A DNA stretch of 64,000 bases from NCBI GenBank assembly GCA_937922085.1, contig CAKZVD010000024.1, forward strand, positions 1-64,000, given 5' to 3'. The notes beneath the pieces were generated by a model that was given only the letters and a program-made list of their open reading frames with translations, was not told the origin of the DNA and ran no database searches. This document shows, piece after piece, positions 43,724 to 52,397 of this stretch. The position numbers and the translations under genes were made by a program. Every line of letters begins with the position of its first letter. The first letter of the stretch is position 1. This stretch comes from an uncultured Tenacibaculum sp. GTDB taxonomy: Bacteria > Bacteroidota > Bacteroidia > Flavobacteriales > Flavobacteriaceae.

Positions 43724-45325
43724 TTAATAAGGAATTTTTAACTCTATTACAGTACCTGAGTTTATTTCTGAATCTATTTTTATTTTTCCATTAATTTTGT
43801 TAGTTCTTGATACTACGTTATTAACACCAATACCTTCACTTGATTTTGAATTAATATTAAAACCAACTCCGTCATCTTTAATATTAAAAATCAAATTATT
43901 TTGATCTCTCTCTATTAATAAATTTACATTATCTGCTTTTGCATGCTTTACAATATTATGTAAAATTTCTTGCAAAATTCTATACGCATTTAAAACAACC
44001 TTTGTTTCAAATTGTTCCCAATTTATTTTAGGTAAAATATTTAATTGATACTTAAAACCTCCCTGTATACTTTTAGATTTCATTAACTCTTCTATAGTAG
44101 CGTTAAAGTTCGATATTTCTGGAATATTAGTTCCTAAATCATGAGATACATTACGTATTTCTTTTTCTACTTCATGAAGCTCTTGTAAAAATTTTTTATT
44201 TTTACTTACCTTATCTTTTTCTGTATTTAAATTTAAAAACTCTAAGTTCAATCGAATTCCAAAAAGTTTTCCAAGTACACCATCATGTAACTCTTCTGAT
44301 ATTCTTTTTCTTTCTTCTTGTACAACTTTTAATTTTTGAACCTCAGATTTAAATAACAACCTCTTTTTCCTATTATGGTATATTAAATAACCAATTACTA
44401 GTACCAATCCGAAAATGGCTATTAAAGACAAAATTATTAATTCTTGCTGTTTCAGTTTTTGATTTTGTACAAATAATTCTTGCTGCTTATTTTGTATTAC
44501 ATTCTTTTTATCTAATTCAGCTAATTCCCATATTCTGTCTTTATTCCAAATAGAATCTTTCCACTTAATAAACTCTCTGTAATAATGAACGCTTTCTTTA
44601 TAGTTTCCTCGATTATTCTCAACTACAGCTATATTTTTTGTTGAAATTTGTTTTAACTTTAATTCAGAAAACACACTCGCTAAATCATACGCTTCATAAA
44701 ATAATGAAATTGCTTTTTCATCTAAATATTGATGATAATATATATTTGCTAATTCTGTTTTTAAACGAATTACAGAAGCTGTGTCTGCTTTATTTATTAG
44801 TTCAAACTCTTTATCTAAAAATTGCTTTGCTTTTCCAATTTTTTTTTGATGCAAATAACTTATACCTAAATTATGATATACATTTTTTAATTGGTTTTCA
44901 TTCAATTTATTTTTCTCTGAAATTAATGTTAAGTAGTTATTAATAGCCTTTTCATATTCTTTATTTTGCAAGTAAATATATCCTAATTGAACTTTCTTAA
45001 TACTACTATAACCTCCACTATCAGAAATCTCTTTAACATTTAATAACCCTTTTTTTAAAAGGTTTTTATGTGTAGCACTATATCCTTGAAAGTAATTAAG
45101 TATATCTCTTTTTTCTTTATTTTTTTCTTTTATTAACGCTTTACTACTTATAATGTAACATGAGTCATAAGCATTTGCTACATAATAATCAAATGCTTTA
45201 CAAAAAAGACTCTCCTTCTCTATTTTACATATATTCTCTGAAGTTATACGAAGGTTTTCTATTTCTGTTTGAGCTTGTATTTTAAAAATGAATAAATAAA
45301 AAAATAAAAGAAGGAAGTTTTTCAT
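43724..45325 (-). CDS. TPR sensor histidine kinase (HisKA_3/NarX class)
   Basis: A 533-aa membrane kinase: signal peptide (1-18), TPR sensor (about 30-285), transmembrane helix (about 296-315), then HisKA_3 with EERKRISEELHDGVLGKLFG (His347) and a short HATPase with NAYRILQEILHNIVKHAKA, IKDDGVGF and EGIGVNNVVSRTNKI. Kinases of this class normally pair with NarL/LuxR-type regulators, none of which is in the window. The sensor shares long conserved blocks with the neighbour kinase (DILNYFQG, YHNLG, QYLD-AISLF, IKWKDSI). It lies 85 bases upstream of the 161-aa gene on the same strand. Confidence 0.9.
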   Translation of the reverse strand: MKNFLLLFFYLFIFKIQAQTEIENLRITSENICKIEKESLFCKAFDYYVANAYDSCYIISSKALIKEKNKEKRDILNYFQGYSATHKNLLKKGLLNVKEISDSGGYSSIKKVQLGYIYLQNKEYEKAINNYLTLISEKNKLNENQLKNVYHNLGISYLHQKKIGKAKQFLDKEFELINKADTASVIRLKTELANIYYHQYLDEKAISLFYEAYDLASVFSELKLKQISTKNIAVVENNRGNYKESVHYYREFIKWKDSIWNKDRIWELAELDKKNVIQNKQQELFVQNQKLKQQELIILSLIAIFGLVLVIGYLIYHNRKKRLLFKSEVQKLKVVQEERKRISEELHDGVLGKLFGIRLNLEFLNLNTEKDKVSKNKKFLQELHEVEKEIRNVSHDLGTNIPEISNFNATIEELMKSKSIQGGFKYQLNILPKINWEQFETKVVLNAYRILQEILHNIVKHAKADNVNLLIERDQNNLIFNIKDDGVGFNINSKSSEGIGVNNVVSRTNKINGKIKIDSEINSGTVIELKIPY

Positions 45326-45399
45326 GCAATAAAAATAGTTTTTCTATCGGATAAAAAACTATTTATTTTATCTAGTCTTTTAATATAAATACTATAAAC

Positions 45400-45429
45400 A
45401 AAAACAAGGGGTTAAAACCCCTTGTTTTT
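45400..45429. terminator. Bidirectional terminator
   Basis: AAAACAAGGGGTT and AACCCCTTGTTTT form a perfect 13-bp stem with loop AA followed by T's. It ends the AAA ATPase transcript on the minus strand and separates it from the kinase gene. Confidence 0.8.
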
Positions 45430-45505
45430 GTTATTATGTAATGTTATGCTCATTAAAGGAATCGTGTATACATACAAACTTGAATCCTTAACTATCACTC
45501 TACAA

Positions 45506-46969
45506 TTAAATTCCTCTAATATAATTTGCTAACGGATCGTTAAACTGAAATCCTTTTGTAAAACGTTCTTTGTTTAAAATTTTAAACTCTGCCAAGGCCC
45601 ATAAAATTAATTCTTTTAAAAATAATTTATCCTCTTCTATAAACTCTGGTTGGTATTTCTGAATTAAGTTTTCTAGTGGAGTTATCGCGTTTAACTGATC
45701 TTTAAAATAACGATCGTCCATATCATCTAATAACTCGATAGCTTCTTTTGAATAAAACCACTGTGTAATTTCATCATAAGGAGTTTTTTCATCTTCTTTT
45801 TTCAGTTTTTTAATCTCTGGAAATAACTCTAAGAAAATAGTTTTAATAGCATTACTAATTAGTATCTGAGCAACCGAATCTGCCCCCTCTTGTTCCCCTT
45901 CATACACTAATTCTACTTTACCTGTAATTGCAGGAATGGTTCCCAAAAAATCTAATAACCTAACAGATGTTTTCACATCTTCTGTTAACAAACTTCTTCT
46001 TTCTGCAGTACTTAATAAGTTTTCAAATACAGAAATACTCATTCTGGCACTTACACCACTTTTTACATCTACATATTCACTTCTACGTGCTTCAAAACTA
46101 ATTTGCTCTACCAATCTATTGGCTAGTTTAGGCACATATACTGTTTCCTTTTGATCTTGTAACGCATTGGCTTCTTGTTCAGTAATTTTTTCTGCAATAT
46201 CTACTGATTTTGGATAATGCGTTAAAATTTGAGACCCTATTCTATCTTTTAAAGGAGTAACAATACTTCCTCTATTGGTATAATCTTCAGGGTTTGCAGT
46301 AAATACAAATTGAATATCTAACGGTAAACGTAATTTAAATCCTCTTATTTGAATATCTCCTTCTTGTAATATATTAAATAAAGCTACTTGAATACGTGCT
46401 TGTAAATCTGGAATTTCATTAATTACAAAAATAGAACGATTGGCTCTAGGAATCATTCCAAAGTGAATTACGCGATCATCTGCATAATTTAATTTTAAAT
46501 TCATTGCTTTTATTGGATCAATATCACCAATTAAATCTGCTACCGTTACATCTGGTGTTGCTAATTTTTCAAAAAAACGTTCATCTCTATGTAACCAAGT
46601 AATAGGAGTATCATCTCCTTTTTCTTTAATTAATTGAGTAGAAAAACGTGAGATAGGTTGTAATGGATCATCATTAATTTCTGAACCTGCTACTACAGGA
46701 ATGTATTCATCTAATAAAGTAACCATTAAACGCGCTAAACGTGTTTTTGCTTGTCCGCGTAATCCCAATAAATTAATATTATGTTTAGATAGTATCGCTG
46801 TTTCTAATTCAGGAATTACAGAATTTTCATATCCCCACACTCCTTCAAAAACAGTTTCTTGATTTTTTAATTTTTTAATTAAATTATTTCGTAATTCGTC
46901 TTTTATAGAAACTGATTGATATCCATTTTCTTTTAAAGCTCCTAATGTGTTTATTTCTTTTATATTCAT
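45506..46969 (-). CDS. Magnesium-chelatase-like (ChlI/BchI-type) AAA+ ATPase
   Basis: A 487-aa AAA+ protein with Walker A GLRGQAKT (69-76), Walker B SIFVINEIPDL and sensor 1 FVFTANPEDYTNRGSIVTPLKDRIGSQ, the last typical of the chelatase subfamily. An insertion follows Walker A (about 80-160). Together with the VWA gene 400 bases upstream it forms the ATPase-plus-VWA pair used by chelatase/MoxR systems. Chlorophyll or cobalamin synthesis is not implied, since no pathway genes are near; the client is unknown. Confidence 0.87.
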   Translation of the reverse strand: MNIKEINTLGALKENGYQSVSIKDELRNNLIKKLKNQETVFEGVWGYENSVIPELETAILSKHNINLLGLRGQAKTRLARLMVTLLDEYIPVVAGSEINDDPLQPISRFSTQLIKEKGDDTPITWLHRDERFFEKLATPDVTVADLIGDIDPIKAMNLKLNYADDRVIHFGMIPRANRSIFVINEIPDLQARIQVALFNILQEGDIQIRGFKLRLPLDIQFVFTANPEDYTNRGSIVTPLKDRIGSQILTHYPKSVDIAEKITEQEANALQDQKETVYVPKLANRLVEQISFEARRSEYVDVKSGVSARMSISVFENLLSTAERRSLLTEDVKTSVRLLDFLGTIPAITGKVELVYEGEQEGADSVAQILISNAIKTIFLELFPEIKKLKKEDEKTPYDEITQWFYSKEAIELLDDMDDRYFKDQLNAITPLENLIQKYQPEFIEEDKLFLKELILWALAEFKILNKERFTKGFQFNDPLANYIRGI

Positions 46970-47376
46970 CCTTTCAACTATCTTTTATCAGTTTTTTTTC
47001 AGTGACCAATTATCTGTTACCAGTTTTTCAATGATCAATTACCAGTTATCAATTATCAGTTTTAATTTAACTTCTTAACTCTTTAACTTCTTAACTTCTT
47101 AACTTCTTAACTTCTTAACTTCTTAACTTCTTAATTTCTTAATTTCTTAATTTCTTAATTTCTTAATTTCTTAACTTCTTAACTTCTTAACTTCTTAACT
47201 TCTTAACTTCTTAACTTCTTAACTTCTTAACTTCTTAACTTCTTAACTTCTTAACTTCTTAACTTCTTAACTCCTCGACTTCGACTCCGCTCAGTCACCG
47301 GTATCCAGTTATCAGTTATCAGTTATCAGTTATCAAAATTCGTAATTCGTAATTGTTAATTGATTACGGTTAATTG
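46970..47376. other. Repeat-filled gap between ATPase and VWA genes
   Basis: No gene. It holds the 27-base conserved unit (47034-47060) that also occurs at 41099-41125 with one difference, the 8-base tandem array (about 47066-47271), one copy of the ACTTCGACTCCGCTCAG motif (47278-47295), four copies of CAGTTAT (47306-47333) and TTAATTG-rich sequence. A transcript covering both genes would carry this whole block. Confidence 0.8.
47066..47271. repeat. Tandem array of 8-base unit TTAACTTC, about 25 copies
   Basis: A near-uniform array of TTAACTTC. One early copy is altered (TTAACTCT) and a central block of about six copies reads TTAATTTC, so a variant has itself spread by local duplication. Each unit contains TAA, and 8 is not a multiple of 3, so no frame stays open. 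Copy number is expected to vary. Confidence 0.92.
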
Positions 47377-48504
47377 TTAAATCCCTCTAATTCGTTTTTT
47401 TCTATTCTGTTCGTAATCTTCAAAAATCATTTCTCCCAAACCTTTTAACCCTGTATAAAAAGCTTTTCCTTGATTCGCTCTTGTAAACTGTTCTATAAAC
47501 TGCATTAAATAAGGATCTTGAGCAATCATAAAAGTAGTAATAGGCACATGTAATTTCCTTGCTTGCGATGCCATACTATAGCATTTTTCTACAATATGTT
47601 TATCTAAACCATTACTATTCTTATAATAGGTTCCATCAGGTAGTCGTAAACAACTTGGTTTACCATCAGTAATCATAAAAATTTGTTTATTGGTATTTCG
47701 TTTTCTTCTCAAAATATCCATTGCTAATTGTAATCCTGCTACTGTATTCGTATGATAAGGACCTACTTTTAAATAAGGTAATTCTTTAACAGATATTGGC
47801 CAAGCATCATTTCCAAAAACTAAAATATCTAATGTATCTTTTGGATATCTTGTTTTTATCAATTCTGTTAATGCCATTGCTACCTTTTTAGCTGGTGTTA
47901 TTCTATCTTCTCCATACAAAATCATACTATGGCTAATATCTATCATTAGCACCGTACTCATTTGTGCCTTAAAATTAGTTTCTTCAACTACCAAATCGTT
48001 TTCAGTTAATGAAAAATTACCAATTCCATTATTGATTTGCGCATTTTTAATGCTTTCCGTCATAGAGATACGATCTAACGAATCTCCAAAATGATAGTTT
48101 CTAAACTCTCCTGTATGCTCATCTCCCTGACCTATTGCTTTGGTTTTATGATTTCCTAAGCTGCTTTTTCTCAACTTCCCAAAAATTTGATCAAGTGCAT
48201 TCTGACGAATTGCTTGTTCCGTTTTCGCTGTAATTTTCAATCCACCTTTTCCATCTGGATTGTCAATTTCTTCTTTTAAATATCCTTTCTTCTTTAAATC
48301 TTCTAGAAAATCATCTAATGTATATTCTGGTGTTGTTAATTTATATTCTACATCTAATTGTTTTAACCAATCAAAAGCTTCATCAAAATCACCTGATGTA
48401 TACGTTATTAATTCTTTAAAAATATCGAACAGTTTCTCGAAAGGAGAAATTTCTTTAGCTTCGTAGTTTTCGAATCGAAGTCCTTTTTTAAATTCATTAA
48501 TCAT
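47377..48504 (-). CDS. VWA domain protein, partner of the chelatase-like ATPase
   Basis: A 375-aa protein with a helical N-terminal part (1-180) and a von Willebrand A domain (about 183-370). The metal-ion site is DISHSM (Asp189, Ser191, Ser193), with NTVAGLQLAM supplying the Thr and MITDGKPS the Asp. It resembles the CobT/ChlD-like VWA partners of AAA+ ATPases. It is encoded on the same strand upstream of the ATPase gene, separated by the repeat-filled gap. Confidence 0.88.
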   Translation of the reverse strand: MINEFKKGLRFENYEAKEISPFEKLFDIFKELITYTSGDFDEAFDWLKQLDVEYKLTTPEYTLDDFLEDLKKKGYLKEEIDNPDGKGGLKITAKTEQAIRQNALDQIFGKLRKSSLGNHKTKAIGQGDEHTGEFRNYHFGDSLDRISMTESIKNAQINNGIGNFSLTENDLVVEETNFKAQMSTVLMIDISHSMILYGEDRITPAKKVAMALTELIKTRYPKDTLDILVFGNDAWPISVKELPYLKVGPYHTNTVAGLQLAMDILRRKRNTNKQIFMITDGKPSCLRLPDGTYYKNSNGLDKHIVEKCYSMASQARKLHVPITTFMIAQDPYLMQFIEQFTRANQGKAFYTGLKGLGEMIFEDYEQNRKKRIRGI

Positions 48505-48506
48505 CC

Positions 48507-48536
48507 TATAAAAATACAGCTATTTGTATTTTTATA
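48507..48536. promoter_or_regulatory. 12-bp inverted repeat in a divergent promoter region
   Basis: TATAAAAATACA and TGTATTTTTATA around GCTATT, between the VWA gene (starts 48504, minus) and the DUF1853 gene (48587, plus). It overlaps where the VWA promoter should lie, so it may be an operator or simply AT-rich promoter sequence. Confidence 0.35.
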
Positions 48537-48586
48537 CCACATAAAACTATAAATTCAGCTTATCATAGAATTATTATAAATAATAG

Positions 48587-49402
48587 ATGAAATTTGACCC
48601 TAAAGAAATACAGTTACAATATCAAGGTTTTTCTGAATCACATTTCTTATGGAAAGGTGTATTAGAGCAATCAATTCAGAATATTGATGTACAAACACGT
48701 AATTTAAAACTTACAAAATCATTAATTAATCATAAATTACGATTAGGTAAATTAGTAGAGCAATTTGTTTTTAATGAGTTTTCTACAAACACTACTATTG
48801 AAATATTATTAGAAAATATTCAAATACAAAACGAAAAGATTACAATTGGAGAGTTAGATTGTATTTTAAAACAAAATAAAACTCCTATTCACCTAGAAAT
48901 TATTTATAAGTTTTATTTGTATGATAGTACAGTTGGTTCTTCTGAAATTGAACATTGGATTGGTCCTAATAGAAAAGATAGTTTCGAAAAAAAATATAGA
49001 AAACTTGTAGATAAACAATTACCACTCTTATTTCATAACAAGACTAAAGAACTATTAAAAGAACATGATTTAAATATAAATGACATTCTACAAAGGGTTT
49101 ATTTTAAAGCACAATTATTTCCTCATTTAAAAGATGTACAAAAAAAGTTTTCGGTAATTAACAACGATTGCATTGAAGGTTTTTATATTTATAAAAATGA
49201 GCTTGTATCCTTTAAAGATTGTAAATTTTTTATTCCTACAAAGCATAATTGGTTAACTAAACCGTACACCAATATTAACTGGTTAAAATATGAAGATTTT
49301 AATGAGCGCTTAAGTTCTTATTTAAATGAAGAAAACGCTCCTTTATGCTGGTTAAAGAAACCAAATGGAACGCTTTTTAAGTTTTTTGTGGTTTGGTGGT
49401 AA
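48587..49402 (+). CDS. DUF1853 family protein, possible PD-(D/E)XK nuclease fold
   Basis: A 271-aa soluble protein. Segments such as LRLGKLVEQFVFNEF, ITIGELDCIL, PIHLEIIYKFYLYD and EHWIGPNRKDSFEKK match DUF1853. The order Glu, GELD, LEIIYK resembles the metal-binding pattern of PD-(D/E)XK nucleases, so a nuclease fold is plausible but unproven. It ends in a perfect terminator and is divergent from the VWA gene. Confidence 0.78.
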   Translation: MKFDPKEIQLQYQGFSESHFLWKGVLEQSIQNIDVQTRNLKLTKSLINHKLRLGKLVEQFVFNEFSTNTTIEILLENIQIQNEKITIGELDCILKQNKTPIHLEIIYKFYLYDSTVGSSEIEHWIGPNRKDSFEKKYRKLVDKQLPLLFHNKTKELLKEHDLNINDILQRVYFKAQLFPHLKDVQKKFSVINNDCIEGFYIYKNELVSFKDCKFFIPTKHNWLTKPYTNINWLKYEDFNERLSSYLNEENAPLCWLKKPNGTLFKFFVVWW

Positions 49403-49416
49403 TCTAATTTAAAACA

Positions 49417-49444
49417 AAAGTCGGAAGATTTCTCTTCCGACTTT
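49417..49444. terminator. Bidirectional terminator
   Basis: AAAGTCGGAAGA and TCTTCCGACTTT form a perfect 12-bp stem with loop TTTC, shared by the convergent DUF1853 and outer-membrane protein genes. Confidence 0.85.
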
Positions 49445-49472
49445 ATAATTTCTTTTCTGTAATATCTACTTC

Positions 49473-50288
49473 TTAATTGAATGTATAAGTAATACCAAAA
49501 TTAATTCCAAAAGAAGAATATGGAGCTTCTGGAGATGGTAACCCATTTTCTCCCCATTGAAGTTCATCTTGTAATAATGGTACCAATTGAGATAAAGGAG
49601 TAGCTCCTAAAATTTGACTTAAGTTATCTCTTGGAAGATCGTTAGCACCAATAGTTGCATTGTAATCTCCTAATTTAGAAATATCTCTGGTAACATTAAT
49701 AGACATGTATTCTACTTCTCCAAATAAAGACCAGTTATCTGCTATTGGTAATTTATAACCTACAGCTCCTATAAAATCTAAAGGAAATTCACCATGAAAA
49801 TCTGTTGTAAAATCTGCTTTTACATCTGCTGGTAAACCTGTTACCTGAGTTGGTAAAGTTAAATCTGTAACAGCTTCAGTTTTTCCTGCTATTTTAGTTA
49901 ATAAACCAGCACGAACATATACGTTTTTTGTTACATTATAAATTCCTGATAAAGAAGCTCCGAAAGCTCTACCTCTTGTTTTTACATCTAAAATACCTGC
50001 TACTTTCTGAAATTCTTGATCTGTACCATAGATATATCCTACACCTACTTCAACTCCCCACTTTTCGTTAAAAAAATAACCTGCTCTTAATTGAGTTTGA
50101 ACTCCTTCTCCGTAACTACCTTCAAAATTTCCCATATCTACAATTCCTGTAGCTGCTAATACCGAATTAGAACCGAAATCTTTTTTTCCTACTCCGAATG
50201 CATATCCTCCACTAAAAGAAACATAATATTGCGCACTTGATGCAATCGAAATAAAAATAATAGATAATGTTAAAATCGTTTTCTTCAT
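49473..50288 (-). CDS. Outer-membrane beta-barrel protein
   Basis: A 271-aa protein with signal peptide (MKKTILTLSIIFISIASSAQ) and an alternating-residue beta-barrel body (YYVSFSGGYAFG, WGVEVGVGYIYG, NVYVRAGLL, DFIGAVGYKLP, WSLFGEVEYMSI). It ends in Phe-Asn after GITYTF, close to the usual aromatic C-terminal signal for barrel insertion. An eight-stranded OmpW/OmpA-like barrel is likely. Ligand unknown. Transcribed alone. Confidence 0.85.
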   Translation of the reverse strand: MKKTILTLSIIFISIASSAQYYVSFSGGYAFGVGKKDFGSNSVLAATGIVDMGNFEGSYGEGVQTQLRAGYFFNEKWGVEVGVGYIYGTDQEFQKVAGILDVKTRGRAFGASLSGIYNVTKNVYVRAGLLTKIAGKTEAVTDLTLPTQVTGLPADVKADFTTDFHGEFPLDFIGAVGYKLPIADNWSLFGEVEYMSINVTRDISKLGDYNATIGANDLPRDNLSQILGATPLSQLVPLLQDELQWGENGLPSPEAPYSSFGINFGITYTFN

Positions 50289-50345
50289 AATATTTAAAAT
50301 ACTTATTTATAAAAATTGAAGCGCAAAATTCATAAAAAATATCAG

Positions 50346-50353
50346 TATTTTTG
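50346..50353 (+). promoter_or_regulatory. -7 element of the THUMP-like methyltransferase gene
   Basis: TATTTTTG matches TAnnTTTG exactly, 29 bases before the TTG start at 50383. Confidence 0.45.
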
Positions 50354-50382
50354 CCTTTTATAAAGGCTAATTTTTATATTTC

Positions 50383-51564
50383 TTGAACACAAATATTTTA
50401 ACAACTGAAGTACAATACTTTATAAACAATAATTTAAATAAAGATATTGTACAACTAATTCTTAAAGGCAGTCCTTTTAAAGAAATACCTATTCAAGAAC
50501 TCGCAAATCAAATAATTTGCAAGCAAAGGAGTCTCAAAAAACTGCCTACATGGTTTTCTTGTAAAAACATTTATTTCCCTAATAAAATTTCTATAGAACA
50601 AAGTTCTTCTGAAATTGCAGCTCAACATAAAGCTAACTTAATTAAAGGAGATACTATTGTAGACCTTACAGGTGGTTTTGGAGTTGATTCATACTTCTTT
50701 TCAAATTCTTTTAAAAATGTAATTCATTGCGACATTAACACTGATTTATCAGAAATAGTAAAGTATAATTTTAATCAATTAAATGTTTCAAATATTAAAA
50801 CTGTAGCAAAAAACGGTTTAGAGTATTTGAAAGAAACTCCTTTAAAAGTTGATTATTTATATATAGATCCGTCTAGAAGAGATGCTAATAAAAATAAAGT
50901 TCACTTTTTAAATGATTGTTTACCAAATGTGCCCCAAAATATTGATTTCCTTTTCTCTAAAACTGATAAAATACTTATAAAAACATCTCCTTTATTAGAT
51001 ATTACTTCAGCAATAAATGAATTGAAATTTACAAAAGAGGTTCACATAATTGCTATAGATAATGAAGTAAAAGAACTTCTATTCTTATTAGAGAAAAATT
51101 ATGATCAAAAAACTACTGTAAAAACAATAAATATAAGAAAAGAGAATACTCAAGAGTTTGACTTTCAATTACCACAGAGTAATACTTCTAAGAAATATTC
51201 TTTTCCTAAAAAATATTTATACGAACCTAACGCAGCAGTTTTAAAATCGGGTGGGTTTCATGAAATTCCTGAAAAATTTAATGTCCAAAAATTACATGAA
51301 CATACACATCTTTACACTTCTAACGAACTTATATTATTTCCTGGAAGAAGATTTGAAATAGTTGAAACAATACCATATCACAAAAAAACTATTTCTAAAA
51401 AAGTATCTAGTAAAAAACTAAATATTACGACAAGAAATTTCCCAAAAGCAGTTGCTCAGCTTAAAAAAGAATTTAAAATAAATGATGGTGGTAATGAATA
51501 TGGTTTCTTTACAACATTACCCGACAACTCTAAAGTTTTAATAATCAACAACAAAATCAAATAG
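50383..51564 (+). CDS. Class I SAM methyltransferase with THUMP-like domain
   Basis: A 393-aa methyltransferase starting with TTG (TTGAACACAAATATT); no suitable ATG is near. Helical N-terminus (1-70), Rossmann fold with motif I IVDLTGGFGVDSYFF (about 92-106), HCDINTDLSEI (strand 2) and motif IV YIDPSRRDANKNKVHFL. The C-terminal part (about 300-393) matches the THUMP-like domain of uncharacterised Bacteroidota methyltransferases, which points to RNA as substrate. It is monocistronic. Confidence 0.82.
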   Translation: MNTNILTTEVQYFINNNLNKDIVQLILKGSPFKEIPIQELANQIICKQRSLKKLPTWFSCKNIYFPNKISIEQSSSEIAAQHKANLIKGDTIVDLTGGFGVDSYFFSNSFKNVIHCDINTDLSEIVKYNFNQLNVSNIKTVAKNGLEYLKETPLKVDYLYIDPSRRDANKNKVHFLNDCLPNVPQNIDFLFSKTDKILIKTSPLLDITSAINELKFTKEVHIIAIDNEVKELLFLLEKNYDQKTTVKTINIRKENTQEFDFQLPQSNTSKKYSFPKKYLYEPNAAVLKSGGFHEIPEKFNVQKLHEHTHLYTSNELILFPGRRFEIVETIPYHKKTISKKVSSKKLNITTRNFPKAVAQLKKEFKINDGGNEYGFFTTLPDNSKVLIINNKIK

Positions 51565-51753
51565 TTTTATTATATTTGAATTCATCAAATCAATTTATTG
51601 TAGTTATAAAGTGTTTTTTAAGAGGAAACATGTAGGTTATTTGGATTTATTTAATTCAATAATTTCATCTTTAATTTTATAAATGCCTCTTATTTTATTT
51701 AAACAAATTAAAAAGATTTGTATTTTAGCTCTAACAATTTAATCTCATAATTA

Positions 51754-52389
51754 ATGCCTTTCTTAAACGATCAAGAATTAGAAAATTTACAACAGGAAAT
51801 AAAAGATTTAAATTCTAAAAATGAAGAATTAGAAAATGAATTAAGTGAACGTATTGAAGAAGTTGGCGATGTAAAAAGTACTGCTAGAAACAGAAATATT
51901 TTATTAAGTTTCTTGTCTGGTATTGCTATTGCTTTTGCTGTTTATTTTTATCAAAATGGCACTACTTCAAACATTGGGCAAATTAAAAAAGAAGAAGCAA
52001 CTAGAGTTTTAGATAGTATTAGTAATGCTTCTGAAGATTCTTATGATGATGAAAATGAAGACTCTTATAATGATAATGATGACGATAGTTTAGCAGAAGA
52101 TTCTGTTTCTACAACCGAAGCTATTTCTTCCATTAAAAAAGGAGTTAAAGGGGAAACTGTGTATTCTGTACAAATAGGTGCTTTTACTGAAAAAAGATAT
52201 CCACTTTTATCTGAATCTTTAGCTGGTATTCTATCTAATGAAGAATACTTACGTTATTCTATAGGTTTATTTAAAACACTAAAAGAAGGTCAAGATTTTA
52301 GAAAACAATTGTTAAAAATGGGCTTTGAAGATGCTTTCGTAGCTTCATATATTAACGGAAAAAGACAACAAATTCACAAACCATATTAA
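51754..52389 (+). CDS. SPOR domain membrane protein
   Basis: A 211-aa protein: N-terminal coiled coil (about 8-45, Glu/Leu/Asn rich), one transmembrane helix (about 49-68, ILLSFLSGIAIAFAVYFY), an acidic Ser/Asp linker (about 85-120) and a C-terminal SPOR domain (about 130-205, VYSVQIGAFTEKRYP then LFKTLKEGQDFRKQL). SPOR domains bind denuded septal peptidoglycan, so a role at division or in the cell wall is likely. It lies 8 bases upstream of the outer-membrane protein gene and is probably co-transcribed with it. Confidence 0.88.
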   Translation: MPFLNDQELENLQQEIKDLNSKNEELENELSERIEEVGDVKSTARNRNILLSFLSGIAIAFAVYFYQNGTTSNIGQIKKEEATRVLDSISNASEDSYDDENEDSYNDNDDDSLAEDSVSTTEAISSIKKGVKGETVYSVQIGAFTEKRYPLLSESLAGILSNEEYLRYSIGLFKTLKEGQDFRKQLLKMGFEDAFVASYINGKRQQIHKPY

Positions 52390-52397
52390 TATTCTTC

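Noticed and set aside
45506-48504. Chelatase-like ATPase/VWA pair as part of cobalamin or chlorophyll synthesis
   Set aside because: No large chelatase subunit or tetrapyrrole gene is near; AAA/VWA pairs are used for many other tasks.
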